From Brevibacillus daliensis (GTDB taxonomy: Bacteria; Bacillota; Bacilli; Brevibacillales; Brevibacillaceae): a stretch of 64,000 bases of DNA. The position numbers were made by a program, and so were the translations under genes. Below the pieces are notes generated by a model, which saw only the letters and a list, made by a program, of their open reading frames with translations, was not told where the DNA came from and did no database searches. Position 1 is the first letter of the stretch. Every line of letters starts with the position of its first letter. Location of the stretch: the NCBI RefSeq assembly GCF_021245735.1, contig NZ_JAJISB010000032.1, positions 39,693 through 103,692 of the forward strand, given 5' to 3'. Shown in pieces: positions 50,481 to 59,178 of the stretch.

Positions 50481-51557
50481 TTGTATACGAAACCGATGAC
50501 AGAACAAGAGAAAAACCTCCTTATAGAAAGCATTCATAAACGTGTAGAGCGGGCTAACCAGAACAATCTTACTCGAACAAGTGCTTATCTGGACTTTTAT
50601 TTGGAACACCCTGAAGTAGAATGGGCGCTCCTTGCTCATCTAGTCTCTCGCAATGGCGGTTGGCAAATGACTGACTTAAGAGGAGAGTGGATTCCACAGC
50701 TTTTGACTGAAAAAGAAGCAGGTAGCTTTTTTCAACTCTTGGAACGTTGTAACTGGCTTATTTTTCAGGATGCCTATCCTCAGTTGCTGGTATATGCCCA
50801 TATGAAAAATCATGAACATCCTGACTTTTCCCTTCTTACTCAGATGGGAGTAAGCCAATTTATGATTCCAATTTGGCAAGCATTTTTGGGACAAAAACGC
50901 TCTGCATTATCTGTTTGGTCAAAAGTGAGTATCCAAGTGCTCACATGGGCACTGATCATAAATGAACAGAATTACATAGAACAACGTGTCGTTCAAAATC
51001 CTTATTATATCGATCATGTGCTATCTCATCTTGACTTTACATTGCCCGCCCTTTTTTCCCTCACGCAGATCTTTTTTCCCTTTACAGAAAATGGAGAAAC
51101 AAATCTTAAATTAATTGGTACACGTGTTACTCACTTTGATCAGCTAGCGCTACGTATTAATGTGGGCAAGCTTTTGTATCAACTCTTATTCGAAGACCAT
51201 GAACGTTACTGGTACATTTTGCAGTTTTGCACCAATGTACCACACACTGGTTCTCGGGCTGATTTCTTCCCCTCGCGCTTTACAAATCATGCACCTTCAT
51301 CTGGTCCAAGTAGTAACTCAAAAAGTACGAAAAAGCTGTACGTCAGCCCATCCTTACCAGATGCCTGGCCTGATACTGTTCAGCCACCAGCTAAAGGTCA
51401 TGATTGGTTTGACGATCCAGCTTGGTACAACTTGCTAACCTCACCAGAAGATTATCTGCCCATTCTTTCAGAGACTGACTATGAACAGGCTATCCATATA
51501 ATCTCTGCAAGCTCACATTTTCTTTCTCCTATGATCTCGTTTTTTCAACGCGAATGA
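50481..51557 (+). CDS. DUF2515 family (YppC-like) protein
   Basis: This protein of about 358 residues is of the DUF2515 type: NNLTRTSAYLDFYLEHPEVE and LLAHLVSRNGGWQMTDLRGE. AGGAGG ahead of TTG 50481 sets the start; the frame opens at 50403 without such a site. Function unknown in Bacillales. It is followed by a strong terminator. The next genes converge from the minus strand. Confidence 0.85.
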   Translation: MYTKPMTEQEKNLLIESIHKRVERANQNNLTRTSAYLDFYLEHPEVEWALLAHLVSRNGGWQMTDLRGEWIPQLLTEKEAGSFFQLLERCNWLIFQDAYPQLLVYAHMKNHEHPDFSLLTQMGVSQFMIPIWQAFLGQKRSALSVWSKVSIQVLTWALIINEQNYIEQRVVQNPYYIDHVLSHLDFTLPALFSLTQIFFPFTENGETNLKLIGTRVTHFDQLALRINVGKLLYQLLFEDHERYWYILQFCTNVPHTGSRADFFPSRFTNHAPSSGPSSNSKSTKKLYVSPSLPDAWPDTVQPPAKGHDWFDDPAWYNLLTSPEDYLPILSETDYEQAIHIISASSHFLSPMISFFQRE

Positions 51558-51577
51558 ACATGTAAAATTTACAGTAA

Positions 51578-51625
51578 AAAAGAAGCTTTTTCAACGTTGC
51601 CGTCTGAAAAAGCTTCTTTTCTTTC
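51578..51625. terminator. Bidirectional terminator
   Basis: AAAAGAAGCTTTTTC pairs with GAAAAAGCTTCTTTT around a sixteen-base loop, with T-rich runs on both sides. It lies between the DUF2515 gene and a small gene on the other strand. Confidence 0.85.
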
Positions 51626-51630
51626 ATGAT

Positions 51631-51795
51631 CTATTTAGGTTGTCTTAGTCCCAATTTCTTTGTGATACTCACAAACGTTTTATAGGTTGCATTCATTTCT
51701 TCACCAGGTTTTAAGCTTTTCTTATAATCACTATAATCTGCGTACAAATCATCCATTACTTCTTCTAGCAATTCTTTTTCAAATTTCGTTAACAT
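51631..51795 (-). CDS. Small acidic protein (54 aa), unknown
   Basis: This 54-residue helical protein reads MLTKFEKELLEEVMDDLYAD, followed by YSDYKKSLKPGEEMNATYKT, and ends KKLGLRQPK. AAAGG precedes ATG 51795 at good spacing. No family was recognised, but the codon use and ribosome binding site support a real gene. It lies 18 bases downstream of the DUF1444 gene and may share its transcript. Confidence 0.65.
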   Translation of the reverse strand: MLTKFEKELLEEVMDDLYADYSDYKKSLKPGEEMNATYKTFVSITKKLGLRQPK

Positions 51796-51813
51796 ATCCG
51801 AGTATCAACCTTT

Positions 51814-52710
51814 CTACTTATCCTTCGTTGGTGAAATAACAAGATAGGGTTCCAATTCATTCTCTTTATAAATAAATGGAAGAGGGCAAATAGGAACATT
51901 TCCTTTACTGACAAAATGGAGTGTAACCTGAGCAAGTAACTGAGCGCCTCTTTCATCATGTATATCGGCTAAAAGACAGACATCCTGATGGGGAATAGCT
52001 ACTCCCAGCTCTTTCCCTTCTATCTTCTCAGCAAAGGATGATAAGAAGCTTGTAAGTAAAACCCGACTAGCGGCATACCCGTCCTCTGCATTGACAAAGG
52101 TAAGCATGTGGGGACCTACCTGATCTTCCTTTATGGCATAGGGTAGTTTTTCCAGGTTGCTAAGGGCATACTCGTGCAATTGCTCATCTGACATCGTTGC
52201 TTGCTCCAGCATAGATTGATCAATCAGCGCATAGCCTTCGCCAAGATCAAGTGCATACGCAATCTTTGTCTCCGCTGTATGTGGTCTTATTACTAGTGAC
52301 CCAGCTTGTGGATGATCAAAAAAGGAACGATGGCGAATGACTGGATAAATGTGTTGTTCATGTCCAGTCAATTCTCTTTTCTGGGTTATTCCACGAACCG
52401 TTGCCGCAACATGTTTGGCAAACATGGACAACTTCTCTTGCAATACCACGTTGTTTTCATGATCTTGTCCAGAATTATTACCTTGATTCTCGTTTTTTAT
52501 CTGATGAAAAAGGTGCGCTAAACCTTCTAAAGAAATTGTCCGTTCATATATTTCTTGATCAACCACCGCTGTCAATTTCAAGGTACTCCCTTGATCAGTC
52601 ACACTCCAACCTGTTGGAAGTTCACTTGTTAATAATGTAATAAGCTCTTGTTTCCAGTTTTGCTCATTACTTCGTTCATTTGATTCGTTTGATCCGTTTG
52701 TTTGACTCAT
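51814..52710 (-). CDS. DUF1444 family (YtpQ-like) protein
   Basis: This protein of about 298 residues contains QEKLSMFAKHVAATVRGITQ, HIYPVIRHRSFF and the closing CPLPFIYKENELEPYLVISP. It fits DUF1444 (YtpQ of Bacillus). GAGGTG fits ATG 52710 better than the longer frame start. The function of the family is unknown. The DUF3900 gene lies 26 bases upstream on the same strand. Confidence 0.82.
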   Translation of the reverse strand: MSQTNGSNESNERSNEQNWKQELITLLTSELPTGWSVTDQGSTLKLTAVVDQEIYERTISLEGLAHLFHQIKNENQGNNSGQDHENNVVLQEKLSMFAKHVAATVRGITQKRELTGHEQHIYPVIRHRSFFDHPQAGSLVIRPHTAETKIAYALDLGEGYALIDQSMLEQATMSDEQLHEYALSNLEKLPYAIKEDQVGPHMLTFVNAEDGYAASRVLLTSFLSSFAEKIEGKELGVAIPHQDVCLLADIHDERGAQLLAQVTLHFVSKGNVPICPLPFIYKENELEPYLVISPTKDK

Positions 52711-52736
52711 ATTATCACCTCGCATTTTGACCCTAT

Positions 52737-53894
52737 TCATTTACCCGGAGGAGTATCATCTTGGTCATCTGATGAGAATGACGTTTCATTCCCCTCTCCT
52801 GGTTGAACCCTATCATTGATACCAGGGTTCATCGCTGCCTCTGTGGCTCGTTGTTCAATTTCTGTTACTAGCTCATGTAATGCTTTTGGTTTCAAGAATT
52901 CAATCGGGGAAAAGCCTTTTTCAAATTCTAGTCCTTCCCCTTCAAGCACAACGACATAACGTCCCTTTATTTTGGCTATGTGTAATTGGGAGCCATAATC
53001 GGACAGCATCGCTTTCACTAGCATGTGATCCAGCTTGAACTTTATTTCGATTTCTGGCTGTTGATCAGTAATGATATGCATCGCTTCCATTACCGTCTCG
53101 TGCTCCCATTTCTCACTTAGTTCTCTTTTGGGACTGGCCGCTATTAATTCAATCGCTTCTTCTTCCTGTTGTCTTTCTGGGGAGTCTTCTGGATACACCA
53201 TTTCGATATGCTGTTTAGCTAATGAAATGACCTCCTGTGACACGATTTCCGTAATCGTTTGTGGATACTCTATCGCACGCAAAAACTCCTCAAAGTACCG
53301 CGCATGAGAGAACTGATGAATTTTCACATAATACGGATCAGTCATTCCTTCCTCTTCCATGAACGGAAACATGACCGATTTCATATTTTTTGCATGAATC
53401 GCCATTTCCAAATTAGAGAGTAGACTCTTTTCGTCCGTAATTACAGCAGTTTTTTGCTCAAAATCACATTTGAGAATGAACAGAAAATCATCCTCTAGCT
53501 TCTCCAGCCTTGCTTTTACAAACAGAAGGACTCCTGCCCGTACTTGCGGTGTCTTTAGGTATGCTTGCAAAATCTCATTGGAACGCGTTCTGATTTCATC
53601 CTTCGTCACTGCTTGCAAAAGACGTTTAAACTGCCCGTAATTGGGATTGGAATCAAGCGGGTGCCCTGGTTCCAAGATAAATTGTCCTAGCTTTGTTCCA
53701 CCGGCATCATGAAGTGGATTACGATCTACCTTTCGTTTGGCAATACGTTTAAATTCGCCTTCAAGAAATGCCTTAAGCTCACTTTGCTCATATTCATCAC
53801 GATTTAGTACTTTTGCTATTTTAAGCTGCTTATTAGCTTCATTTTCAATCTGTTCCAATACAAAAAACGAAACCCACTCAACAATAAAATTCAT
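52737..53894 (-). CDS. DUF3900 family protein
   Basis: This protein of about 385 residues matches DUF3900 of Bacillales: MNFIVEWVSFFVLEQIENEA, then FLEGEFKRIAKRKVDRNPLH and LGQFILEPGHPLDSNPNYGQ. No membrane helix is present and function is unknown. GGTGG-type site precedes ATG 53894. It lies directly upstream of the DUF1444 gene on the same strand. Confidence 0.8.
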   Translation of the reverse strand: MNFIVEWVSFFVLEQIENEANKQLKIAKVLNRDEYEQSELKAFLEGEFKRIAKRKVDRNPLHDAGGTKLGQFILEPGHPLDSNPNYGQFKRLLQAVTKDEIRTRSNEILQAYLKTPQVRAGVLLFVKARLEKLEDDFLFILKCDFEQKTAVITDEKSLLSNLEMAIHAKNMKSVMFPFMEEEGMTDPYYVKIHQFSHARYFEEFLRAIEYPQTITEIVSQEVISLAKQHIEMVYPEDSPERQQEEEAIELIAASPKRELSEKWEHETVMEAMHIITDQQPEIEIKFKLDHMLVKAMLSDYGSQLHIAKIKGRYVVVLEGEGLEFEKGFSPIEFLKPKALHELVTEIEQRATEAAMNPGINDRVQPGEGNETSFSSDDQDDTPPGK

Positions 53895-54031
53895 TCCACC
53901 AGTTTCCCCTTGTCTTCCTGTTATCGTAATATCGTATAATAAGATCAAATGTCCTGTCCGCACTTGATTATATCAGAATGATTGCTTACAGTGGATACGG
54001 AACAAATTTTAGAAGACATCTGGAGGATCAA

Positions 54032-54130
54032 ATGTTAGGTAATTCCACAATTACAATCATTTTCAGTATCATTATGTTAGTAGCTGGGTTTGGGATGTTG
54101 TTCTATTTATTAGCTACACGCCACAAATAA
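54032..54130 (+). CDS. Small single-helix membrane protein (32 aa)
   Basis: A 32-residue frame with an excellent ribosome binding site (GGAGG five bases before ATG 54032) encodes one membrane helix: ITIIFSIIMLVAGFGMLFYL. A short charged tail follows. It sits 13 bases upstream of the Ser/Thr kinase gene, so the two are probably cotranscribed. Function unknown; small single-helix proteins often regulate membrane enzymes. Confidence 0.65.
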   Translation: MLGNSTITIIFSIIMLVAGFGMLFYLLATRHK

Positions 54131-54143
54131 AGGAGCTAAACTT

Positions 54144-55010
54144 ATGCGTCTATGTTGGCAGTCATGGATAAATTGGTGGCAGCGAAACTGGACGGATCGC
54201 CCCTATCAAATTGGTACACGGCTTCATCAATACGAAATTGTGCATGTTTTGGGCATAGGTAGCTACGGTATCGCTTACCTTGCTACCGATCAAACGACCA
54301 ACCAGCTTGTCGTGATAAAACAGGTTAAACCAAGTCTGCGCAATCAAGCGAAGGGAACATTATCTCATCAATATGAAGCGCATATATTGGCAACATTACA
54401 TCATCCCAGAATCCCTGTCCTATTAGACCAATTTAATACTCGTGATGATGCCTTTATCGTCATGACCTTTTTTCAAGGCATAAGCCTCGAAGAACATCTT
54501 TTTCATTTAAAGGAAGAATGGGACGAGCAATCCTCTGTCTTGTTCATGCTAGAGATCATTGAAATCGTGCATTATTTGCATACACACGGTATCGTTCACA
54601 GAGATATCCGAGTCCCAAATGTCGTACTGGTCGATAGAATTCCTCATTTAATTGATTTTGGTCTAGCTCGTTATCTTCTACCGTATGAAAAACAAAATCT
54701 TCCGCGGGAAATATTCGAACTGTCCAAAAGTGAAAATACGCTTGAACAGGAAGAAAATATTGAAAAATACCACGATACAGCTAGCGACTTTTATGCGATG
54801 GGACATTTTTTCCTTCATTTGCTATATTCAGGATTCTCCTCATCTGTTCGATCTGAAAATGATGTTGATGATGCAAGGTCCGATAAGTCCTGGCAGGAAG
54901 AGCTCTCTCTTTCATCAGATCTTACGTATATCATTAACAAACTGTTAGAGGCTGAAGCTCCCTATGAACATATTGATCAATTGAAAGAAGATTTGAAAGC
55001 ATTACTATAA
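54144..55010 (+). CDS. Ser/Thr protein kinase
   Basis: This 288-residue protein is almost entirely a Hanks-type kinase domain. The glycine loop is GIGSYG (37-42), the ATP Lys is in LVVIKQ (59), the catalytic loop is HRDIRVPN (Asp 154, Asn 159) and DFG is at 171-173. No membrane helix or extracellular part follows, so it is cytosolic or recruited by a partner, unlike PrkC. AAAGGAG precedes ATG 54144. The 32-residue membrane protein gene just upstream may provide an anchor. Confidence 0.9.
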   Translation: MRLCWQSWINWWQRNWTDRPYQIGTRLHQYEIVHVLGIGSYGIAYLATDQTTNQLVVIKQVKPSLRNQAKGTLSHQYEAHILATLHHPRIPVLLDQFNTRDDAFIVMTFFQGISLEEHLFHLKEEWDEQSSVLFMLEIIEIVHYLHTHGIVHRDIRVPNVVLVDRIPHLIDFGLARYLLPYEKQNLPREIFELSKSENTLEQEENIEKYHDTASDFYAMGHFFLHLLYSGFSSSVRSENDVDDARSDKSWQEELSLSSDLTYIINKLLEAEAPYEHIDQLKEDLKALL

Positions 55011-55056
55011 ATTGAATGTTGGACCTAACGAAAGAAGTCCTTTTTATACAATAGAA

Positions 55057-55089
55057 AAGGAGAGCGGCTTCTCTTCATCGCTCTCCTTA
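55057..55089 (+). terminator. Terminator after kinase gene
   Basis: AAGGAGAGCG pairs with CGCTCTCCTT around a twelve-base loop, followed by ATTTG. A copy of the 90-bp dispersed repeat starts right after it. Confidence 0.8.
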
Positions 55090-55090
55090 T

Positions 55091-55181
55091 TTGACAGATA
55101 AGAATTTATAAAAATTCTCACCTGCATAAGTACAACTAAGGCCTTGCCTGCACCAAAGGCTTGACAAAGCCAAGTTTTCTA
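55091..55181 (+). repeat. 90-bp dispersed repeat, copy 2
   Basis: This copy is about 90% identical to 15671-15760 and begins TTGACAGATAAGAATT. It contains the same potential hairpin and the same structured part with CCAAAGGCTT. It follows a terminator, as copy 1 does, and its end abuts the stop codon of the small gene on the minus strand. Confidence 0.85.
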
Positions 55182-55187
55182 CTACTA

Positions 55188-55343
55188 TTACTCTGCGATA
55201 TCTTGCTGTTTACTTTCTTCTATTGCTTGCTTTAATTCCGCTGCTTCATCCTGTAAGGTTTGTCGCTCATGCTTGGAAAGATTTTGGCCACCAATCGGAC
55301 CATTAACTAGCAGCTTTTCCTCATAAAGACGGTTTTTACGCAT
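55188..55343 (-). CDS. Small charged protein (51 aa), unknown
   Basis: This 51-residue hydrophilic helical protein reads MRKNRLYEEKLLVNGPIGGQ, followed by LSKHERQTLQDEAAELKQ. An AAGGGGG site precedes ATG 55343. No family was recognised. It lies downstream of the DEAD-box helicase gene on the same strand and could be cotranscribed with it. Confidence 0.6.
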   Translation of the reverse strand: MRKNRLYEEKLLVNGPIGGQNLSKHERQTLQDEAAELKQAIEESKQQDIAE

Positions 55344-55453
55344 AAGCTCCCCCTTCCTTCGACTTCATAAGCATATTGATACCTGCTTACTATGCCACAA
55401 AAGAAAAGTGCTTATGTACTTCTGTGAGTTCCTGACTGAGCAGCGGCAGTAGC

Positions 55454-56713
55454 TTAGCGCTTTTTCTTGAACGGCCCATTTTTTGGACTAGATTCACCTT
55501 TTGGAGTACTTCTTGATGTTTTTTTAACGGTTCCATTCGTAGTACCCTTGGCAGTTGATTTAGGTCTAGATGCTGGTGGACGTTCACCCGGATTAATTAA
55601 AGCGCCATGTGACATCGTTTTTTCTGTAATGGAAATCTGATTTTGCTTGGAAAATTTGCGAATAATAAAGGTTTGTTGTGGTGTCACGATAGAGAAAACA
55701 AGTCCTGCCTTCCCCATTCGACCCGTTCTTCCGCTGCGATGTACATATGTATCTGCATCAGTCGCTGGGTCAAAATGAATGACAACTTCAACATCTGTCA
55801 CATCTAGACCTCTCGCTGCCACATCGGTAACAACCAATACAGGTAGCTTTCCATCACGAAACGCTTGGAGAGCTTGGGCACGTGCTGTTTTATCCGTATC
55901 TCGGTGCAACAGCTCACAAGCCAGATTATGATATTCCAGCTTTTCTTTGATTTCATCTACTCGTTCTGTTGTATTTACAAAAACTAGTGACTTCTTCGCA
56001 TTAACCAAACGAATGAGACGACGAAGTGCATCTGCCTTTTTTCGCCCTTCTTCCACCAGATAAAAATGATACACTTCATTCTTTGACTCTGGTGCTTCGG
56101 CGGCTATAATTACAGGGTCATTGGTCATTTTTGATAAAGCACTTCGGGTATTAGCTGGTAACGTAGCAGAGAAAAACAAGCGTTGTGTATCTCTCATCAG
56201 GCGACGCAGAATTTCTTGTACTGGGTTTGCAAAACCTCTGTCTAACATTCTATCCGCTTCGTCGATTACCACACTTTTTACGGTGTGAACCTTTAATTTA
56301 CGTCCTTCCAACAGCTCCTGCACACGACCAGGTGTACCTACCACAATCGCTGGATTCGTTTTTAAACGCTCTTTTTGTCGCTTAACATCCACACCGCCAA
56401 TGAGAGCGACTGCACCCATATTCATATGTGATAACAATTCGTTCGCTTCACGTTGAATCTGCATAACCAATTCTTGTGTTGGTGCTAATACTAATACTTG
56501 CAGATCTTTACTATCCTTGTCCAACTTTTCGGTCAAAGGAAGTAAATATGCCATGGTTTTCCCTGTACCAGTCGGTGACTCCGCAATCAGGTCACGTCCA
56601 TCTAGAATAACAGGCAATACTTGCTCTTGAACAGGCGTAAGCTGTTTATAGCCACGCTCTTTCATAAATGATAATATAGGTTCTTTTGTTAGTAATTGAA
56701 AGTCATTAGACAC
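55454..56713 (-). CDS. DEAD-box RNA helicase
   Basis: This 419-residue helicase has all main motifs: Q motif (GYKQLTPVQEQVLP), motif I SPTGTGKTMAYL, motif II VIDEADRML, motif III FFSATLP and motif VI HRSGRTGRMG. A short Lys-rich C-terminal tail follows (about 60 residues). It unwinds RNA, probably in ribosome assembly, RNA decay or cold response, as CshA/CshB-type proteins do. The tail is shorter than in CshA. Confidence 0.93.
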   Translation of the reverse strand: MSNDFQLLTKEPILSFMKERGYKQLTPVQEQVLPVILDGRDLIAESPTGTGKTMAYLLPLTEKLDKDSKDLQVLVLAPTQELVMQIQREANELLSHMNMGAVALIGGVDVKRQKERLKTNPAIVVGTPGRVQELLEGRKLKVHTVKSVVIDEADRMLDRGFANPVQEILRRLMRDTQRLFFSATLPANTRSALSKMTNDPVIIAAEAPESKNEVYHFYLVEEGRKKADALRRLIRLVNAKKSLVFVNTTERVDEIKEKLEYHNLACELLHRDTDKTARAQALQAFRDGKLPVLVVTDVAARGLDVTDVEVVIHFDPATDADTYVHRSGRTGRMGKAGLVFSIVTPQQTFIIRKFSKQNQISITEKTMSHGALINPGERPPASRPKSTAKGTTNGTVKKTSRSTPKGESSPKNGPFKKKR

Positions 56714-56842
56714 TGAAGAAATCCTCCCAAACCAATAGTTCGTACAGGTTAGCTTACCATGTTACAGCATGAATTGAAACCCGGTTTACAAGAGAGATTC
56801 AAAACGTTCTTCTCAATCTTATTCTCTTCGTTTTCTATTTTG

Positions 56843-56887
56843 AAAAAAGGCGGTTTCCCATCAATTGGAAAACTCGCCTTTTTATCA
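56843..56887. terminator. Terminator-like hairpin
   Basis: AAAAAAGGCGGTTTCCC pairs with GGAAAACTCGCCTTTTT around a short loop. T-runs exist on both strands. It lies just after the stop of the small gene at 56891. Confidence 0.75.
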
Positions 56888-56890
56888 GTA

Positions 56891-57031
56891 TTAAGAATTG
56901 GAATCAACTCGTCTTTCATGCTTTTCCATTTTATCATGGCGGTCGATCTCACTGTGTTGATTGCGGGAGCCAGGTGGATTTTTACGGTACTCCTCCACCT
57001 GTTTCTGAAACTCCTTGTCATACCCTTTCAT
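56891..57031 (-). CDS. Small basic protein (46 aa), unknown
   Basis: This 46-residue charged protein reads MKGYDKEFQKQVEEYRKNPP, followed by GSRNQHSEIDRHDKMEKHER. GGAGGTGA lies five bases before ATG 57031, an excellent site. No membrane helix and no recognised family. It lies between a HEPN gene and the helicase gene on the same strand. Confidence 0.65.
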   Translation of the reverse strand: MKGYDKEFQKQVEEYRKNPPGSRNQHSEIDRHDKMEKHERRVDSNS

Positions 57032-57093
57032 CTGACTCACCTCCATTGTTAGGTTTCCCATAACTGATTGAAACCATCCGGAAGGTGTAATCG

Positions 57094-57984
57094 CTACTTA
57101 CTCTTTTCCAAAATCGGATAACGCTCTTTGAAGTGTTCAAAATGTGGAGGCTTGTACATCTCTTGATAGGAACAACCATGAATGACAAGCTCATCTAGTC
57201 GCTCTCGCAGTTGCTGTAGTTTTATCTTTTCCATAACCAGATTAATTAATGTAACGCGGGCAATTTGACGTAGAATGGTAATCTCCTCACGAATTGCATC
57301 ACCCAGGGTCTTTCCACTGTGTACGATTTCAGAACGATGATTGTATGATCTTTTAATAAAATCAGCTATTTTCTTTCGTTCCTCTGCTGTTTCCCCCAGA
57401 TAATAAGCAATTCTCATTCGTACCTTATATGTGATCTCACCCTTTTTCCCATCTGGTACAAAAAGGGATTCAAGCGCAATCCAAAGGTCTAATAGCTCGT
57501 CTTCCAGCGAGTTTTTTTCCAGTGAATGTAGAAAGCGTCGATAAGGCACAGTTGGAAACGCAGAATCTGTTTGCAGTAGCTTCTTAAAGAGGTCTTCAGT
57601 TTTTGGATCAAATTGAAAAACAGGCCCGTCCAATGATCGTTTCAAGTAGTTGATCCCATACGCACTTTTTTCCATGGTTAAAAGGTAGGGAATCGAGCAG
57701 ATTCCTGTACCGTTAGCCAAATTAAGTCTATTTTCAATTTCAGTGATATATTGGCGGTCTTCTTTAACTTTTAATGTCGGATAATCAGCAAACAGAAAGA
57801 GGGATTGAGGTTTAACTCGTTCATCAAAATACACCTTGCTCTCATTCATTTGGGAACGTAGCCGAGAATGACACAGCTTGTAGATATCCTCATTACCTCC
57901 AATTAGCTGAAACCCATTATCTAATTCAATCCGTACAGGCTCAACAGTTACCGTGTTAAATACAGGAGCAATCAATAATGGCAC
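57094..57984 (-). CDS. Apea-like HEPN domain protein
   Basis: The 296-residue protein has an N-terminal part of unknown fold and a C-terminal HEPN domain near residues 160-270. It contains LLDLWIALESLF and the RX4H motif RSEIVH, the residues used by HEPN ribonucleases. Apea/HEPN proteins are often part of defence or stress systems. No partner toxin, antitoxin or nuclease gene is seen beside it. GTG 57984 follows AGGGG. Confidence 0.72.
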   Translation of the reverse strand: MPLLIAPVFNTVTVEPVRIELDNGFQLIGGNEDIYKLCHSRLRSQMNESKVYFDERVKPQSLFLFADYPTLKVKEDRQYITEIENRLNLANGTGICSIPYLLTMEKSAYGINYLKRSLDGPVFQFDPKTEDLFKKLLQTDSAFPTVPYRRFLHSLEKNSLEDELLDLWIALESLFVPDGKKGEITYKVRMRIAYYLGETAEERKKIADFIKRSYNHRSEIVHSGKTLGDAIREEITILRQIARVTLINLVMEKIKLQQLRERLDELVIHGCSYQEMYKPPHFEHFKERYPILEKSK

Positions 57985-58028
57985 TCTCCAACACCCCTTC
58001 TCTTATCTATTTTGCATACCAGTAAATT

Positions 58029-58736
58029 TTACTTACCCGCGTTACCCGCTTCTTTTCTCTTCATTGCCTCTTCTCTACTTAGACGTTTAACAATGGATTC
58101 GTGTTCCTTCAAATCCTCTGGTAAATTTTTATACAGTACTCCGTAGTCGGTTAGCATCGTGTTAAACTGATTGCCTTCCTGTACGAATACTTGTAACACT
58201 GTTTTATTTTTGAAATCGTAATATTCAATGACCTGACCTAAATCCCTAGTCGGTTCTCCATACACCCGTTTTATATCATCCATTGTCAAAGTGTTGGCTT
58301 TAATTTTTTCTTGTAAATCGCCTCGCTTTAGCATGATTTGTGCTCCAACCAGCTCGGGCTCCTGTTCAACTGTAAAATTATAGGGATATGCCATCTCCCA
58401 TTTTCCTCCATTAATTGGTTCCATCTTAATAAAGGCAACATGCTGTTCTATCTCAGGATAAGGGCCATTATCACTGGCAAGATTTTTGCAGAACGTGGAC
58501 TTGATTGTCGACTTTTCCACTGCTGCTCCGTAAATTGCTTCCATCTCCTTTAAAGAAGTCTTACCGATCTCTACCTTATCACTCAATTTACGTTCTTGAC
58601 TTAAATCGATCTCTGGAACAGGGATTTGTGCCTCCTCTGCCTTTTTCGCTTCTTCTGCTTGATCAGCTTGACTATTACAGCCTGTTAAAATAAGTAATCC
58701 TGCTATAGTTGCCATAACGAATTTATTCTTTTTCAT
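58029..58736 (-). CDS. Lipoprotein of unknown function (235 aa)
   Basis: The signal peptide (MKKNKFVMATIAGLLILTGC) has a lipobox at LTGC. The mature part has a charged linker (AEEAKKAEEAQIP) and then two repeats of a similar layout: LKEMEAIYGAAVEKS and MDDIKRVYGEPTRDLG. The latter is the SmpA/OmlA-like pattern seen in some Gram-positive lipoproteins. The family is not certain. It lies 44 bases downstream of the HEPN gene's stop in the same direction. Confidence 0.7.
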   Translation of the reverse strand: MKKNKFVMATIAGLLILTGCNSQADQAEEAKKAEEAQIPVPEIDLSQERKLSDKVEIGKTSLKEMEAIYGAAVEKSTIKSTFCKNLASDNGPYPEIEQHVAFIKMEPINGGKWEMAYPYNFTVEQEPELVGAQIMLKRGDLQEKIKANTLTMDDIKRVYGEPTRDLGQVIEYYDFKNKTVLQVFVQEGNQFNTMLTDYGVLYKNLPEDLKEHESIVKRLSREEAMKRKEAGNAGK

Positions 58737-58843
58737 TGTTGTTTCTCCCCTTCAAAACATTTTCGTCTTATGCTATCTTGAATTTTTTCCCTGTGTGTAG
58801 CTCCTCAGTTGCACGCATACTACGAGTAAAGGAGTTGATTGGA

Positions 58844-58993
58844 ATGGCAAAAGACGACTTTCTATTTGAAAATCCACATCAGACTTATAATAACCAATTT
58901 CGTCCTTTAGAACAAACCGGAGAACCACTTTCTGGTACAAAACAGGTAAAACAAAAAAATCATTCACGTCAAAAAGAAACACGCGAAGGATAA
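58844..58993 (+). CDS. Small hydrophilic protein (49 aa)
   Basis: This 49-residue protein reads MAKDDFLFENPHQTYNNQFR and ends KQVKQKNHSRQKETREG. AAAGGAG precedes ATG 58844. It is rich in Asn, Gln, Lys and polar residues and might be a small spore or stress protein, but no family was recognised. A good terminator follows. Confidence 0.6.
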   Translation: MAKDDFLFENPHQTYNNQFRPLEQTGEPLSGTKQVKQKNHSRQKETREG

Positions 58994-59006
58994 TGACGCT
59001 AATTGT

Positions 59007-59040
59007 AAAAGTCGTCGTACGATGTGTACGGCGACTTTTA
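59007..59040 (+). terminator. Terminator after 58844 gene
   Basis: AAAAGTCGTCGTAC pairs with GTACGGCGACTTTT around a short loop, followed by ATTTATATTTT. Confidence 0.85.
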
Positions 59041-59138
59041 TTTATATTTTATAGCAAATATCATAATATTTTCATCAGTAACACCTGTGGCAGTTTCTAA
59101 TCAGAATCAAACACTCGTTTGGAAAGGAGCGGATCGTT

Positions 59139-59156
59139 ATGTCAGATTCCTCATAA
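59139..59156 (+). other. Start codon with strong RBS and stop after five codons
   Basis: AAAGGAG precedes ATG 59139 at good spacing, but TAA follows after M-S-D-S-S. It may be the first codons of a gene whose body is lost, or a leader. It lies 22 bases before the end of a broken Rhs-like gene on the other strand. Confidence 0.35.
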
Positions 59157-59178
59157 TTGCATTGGTGCGAGATAACAA

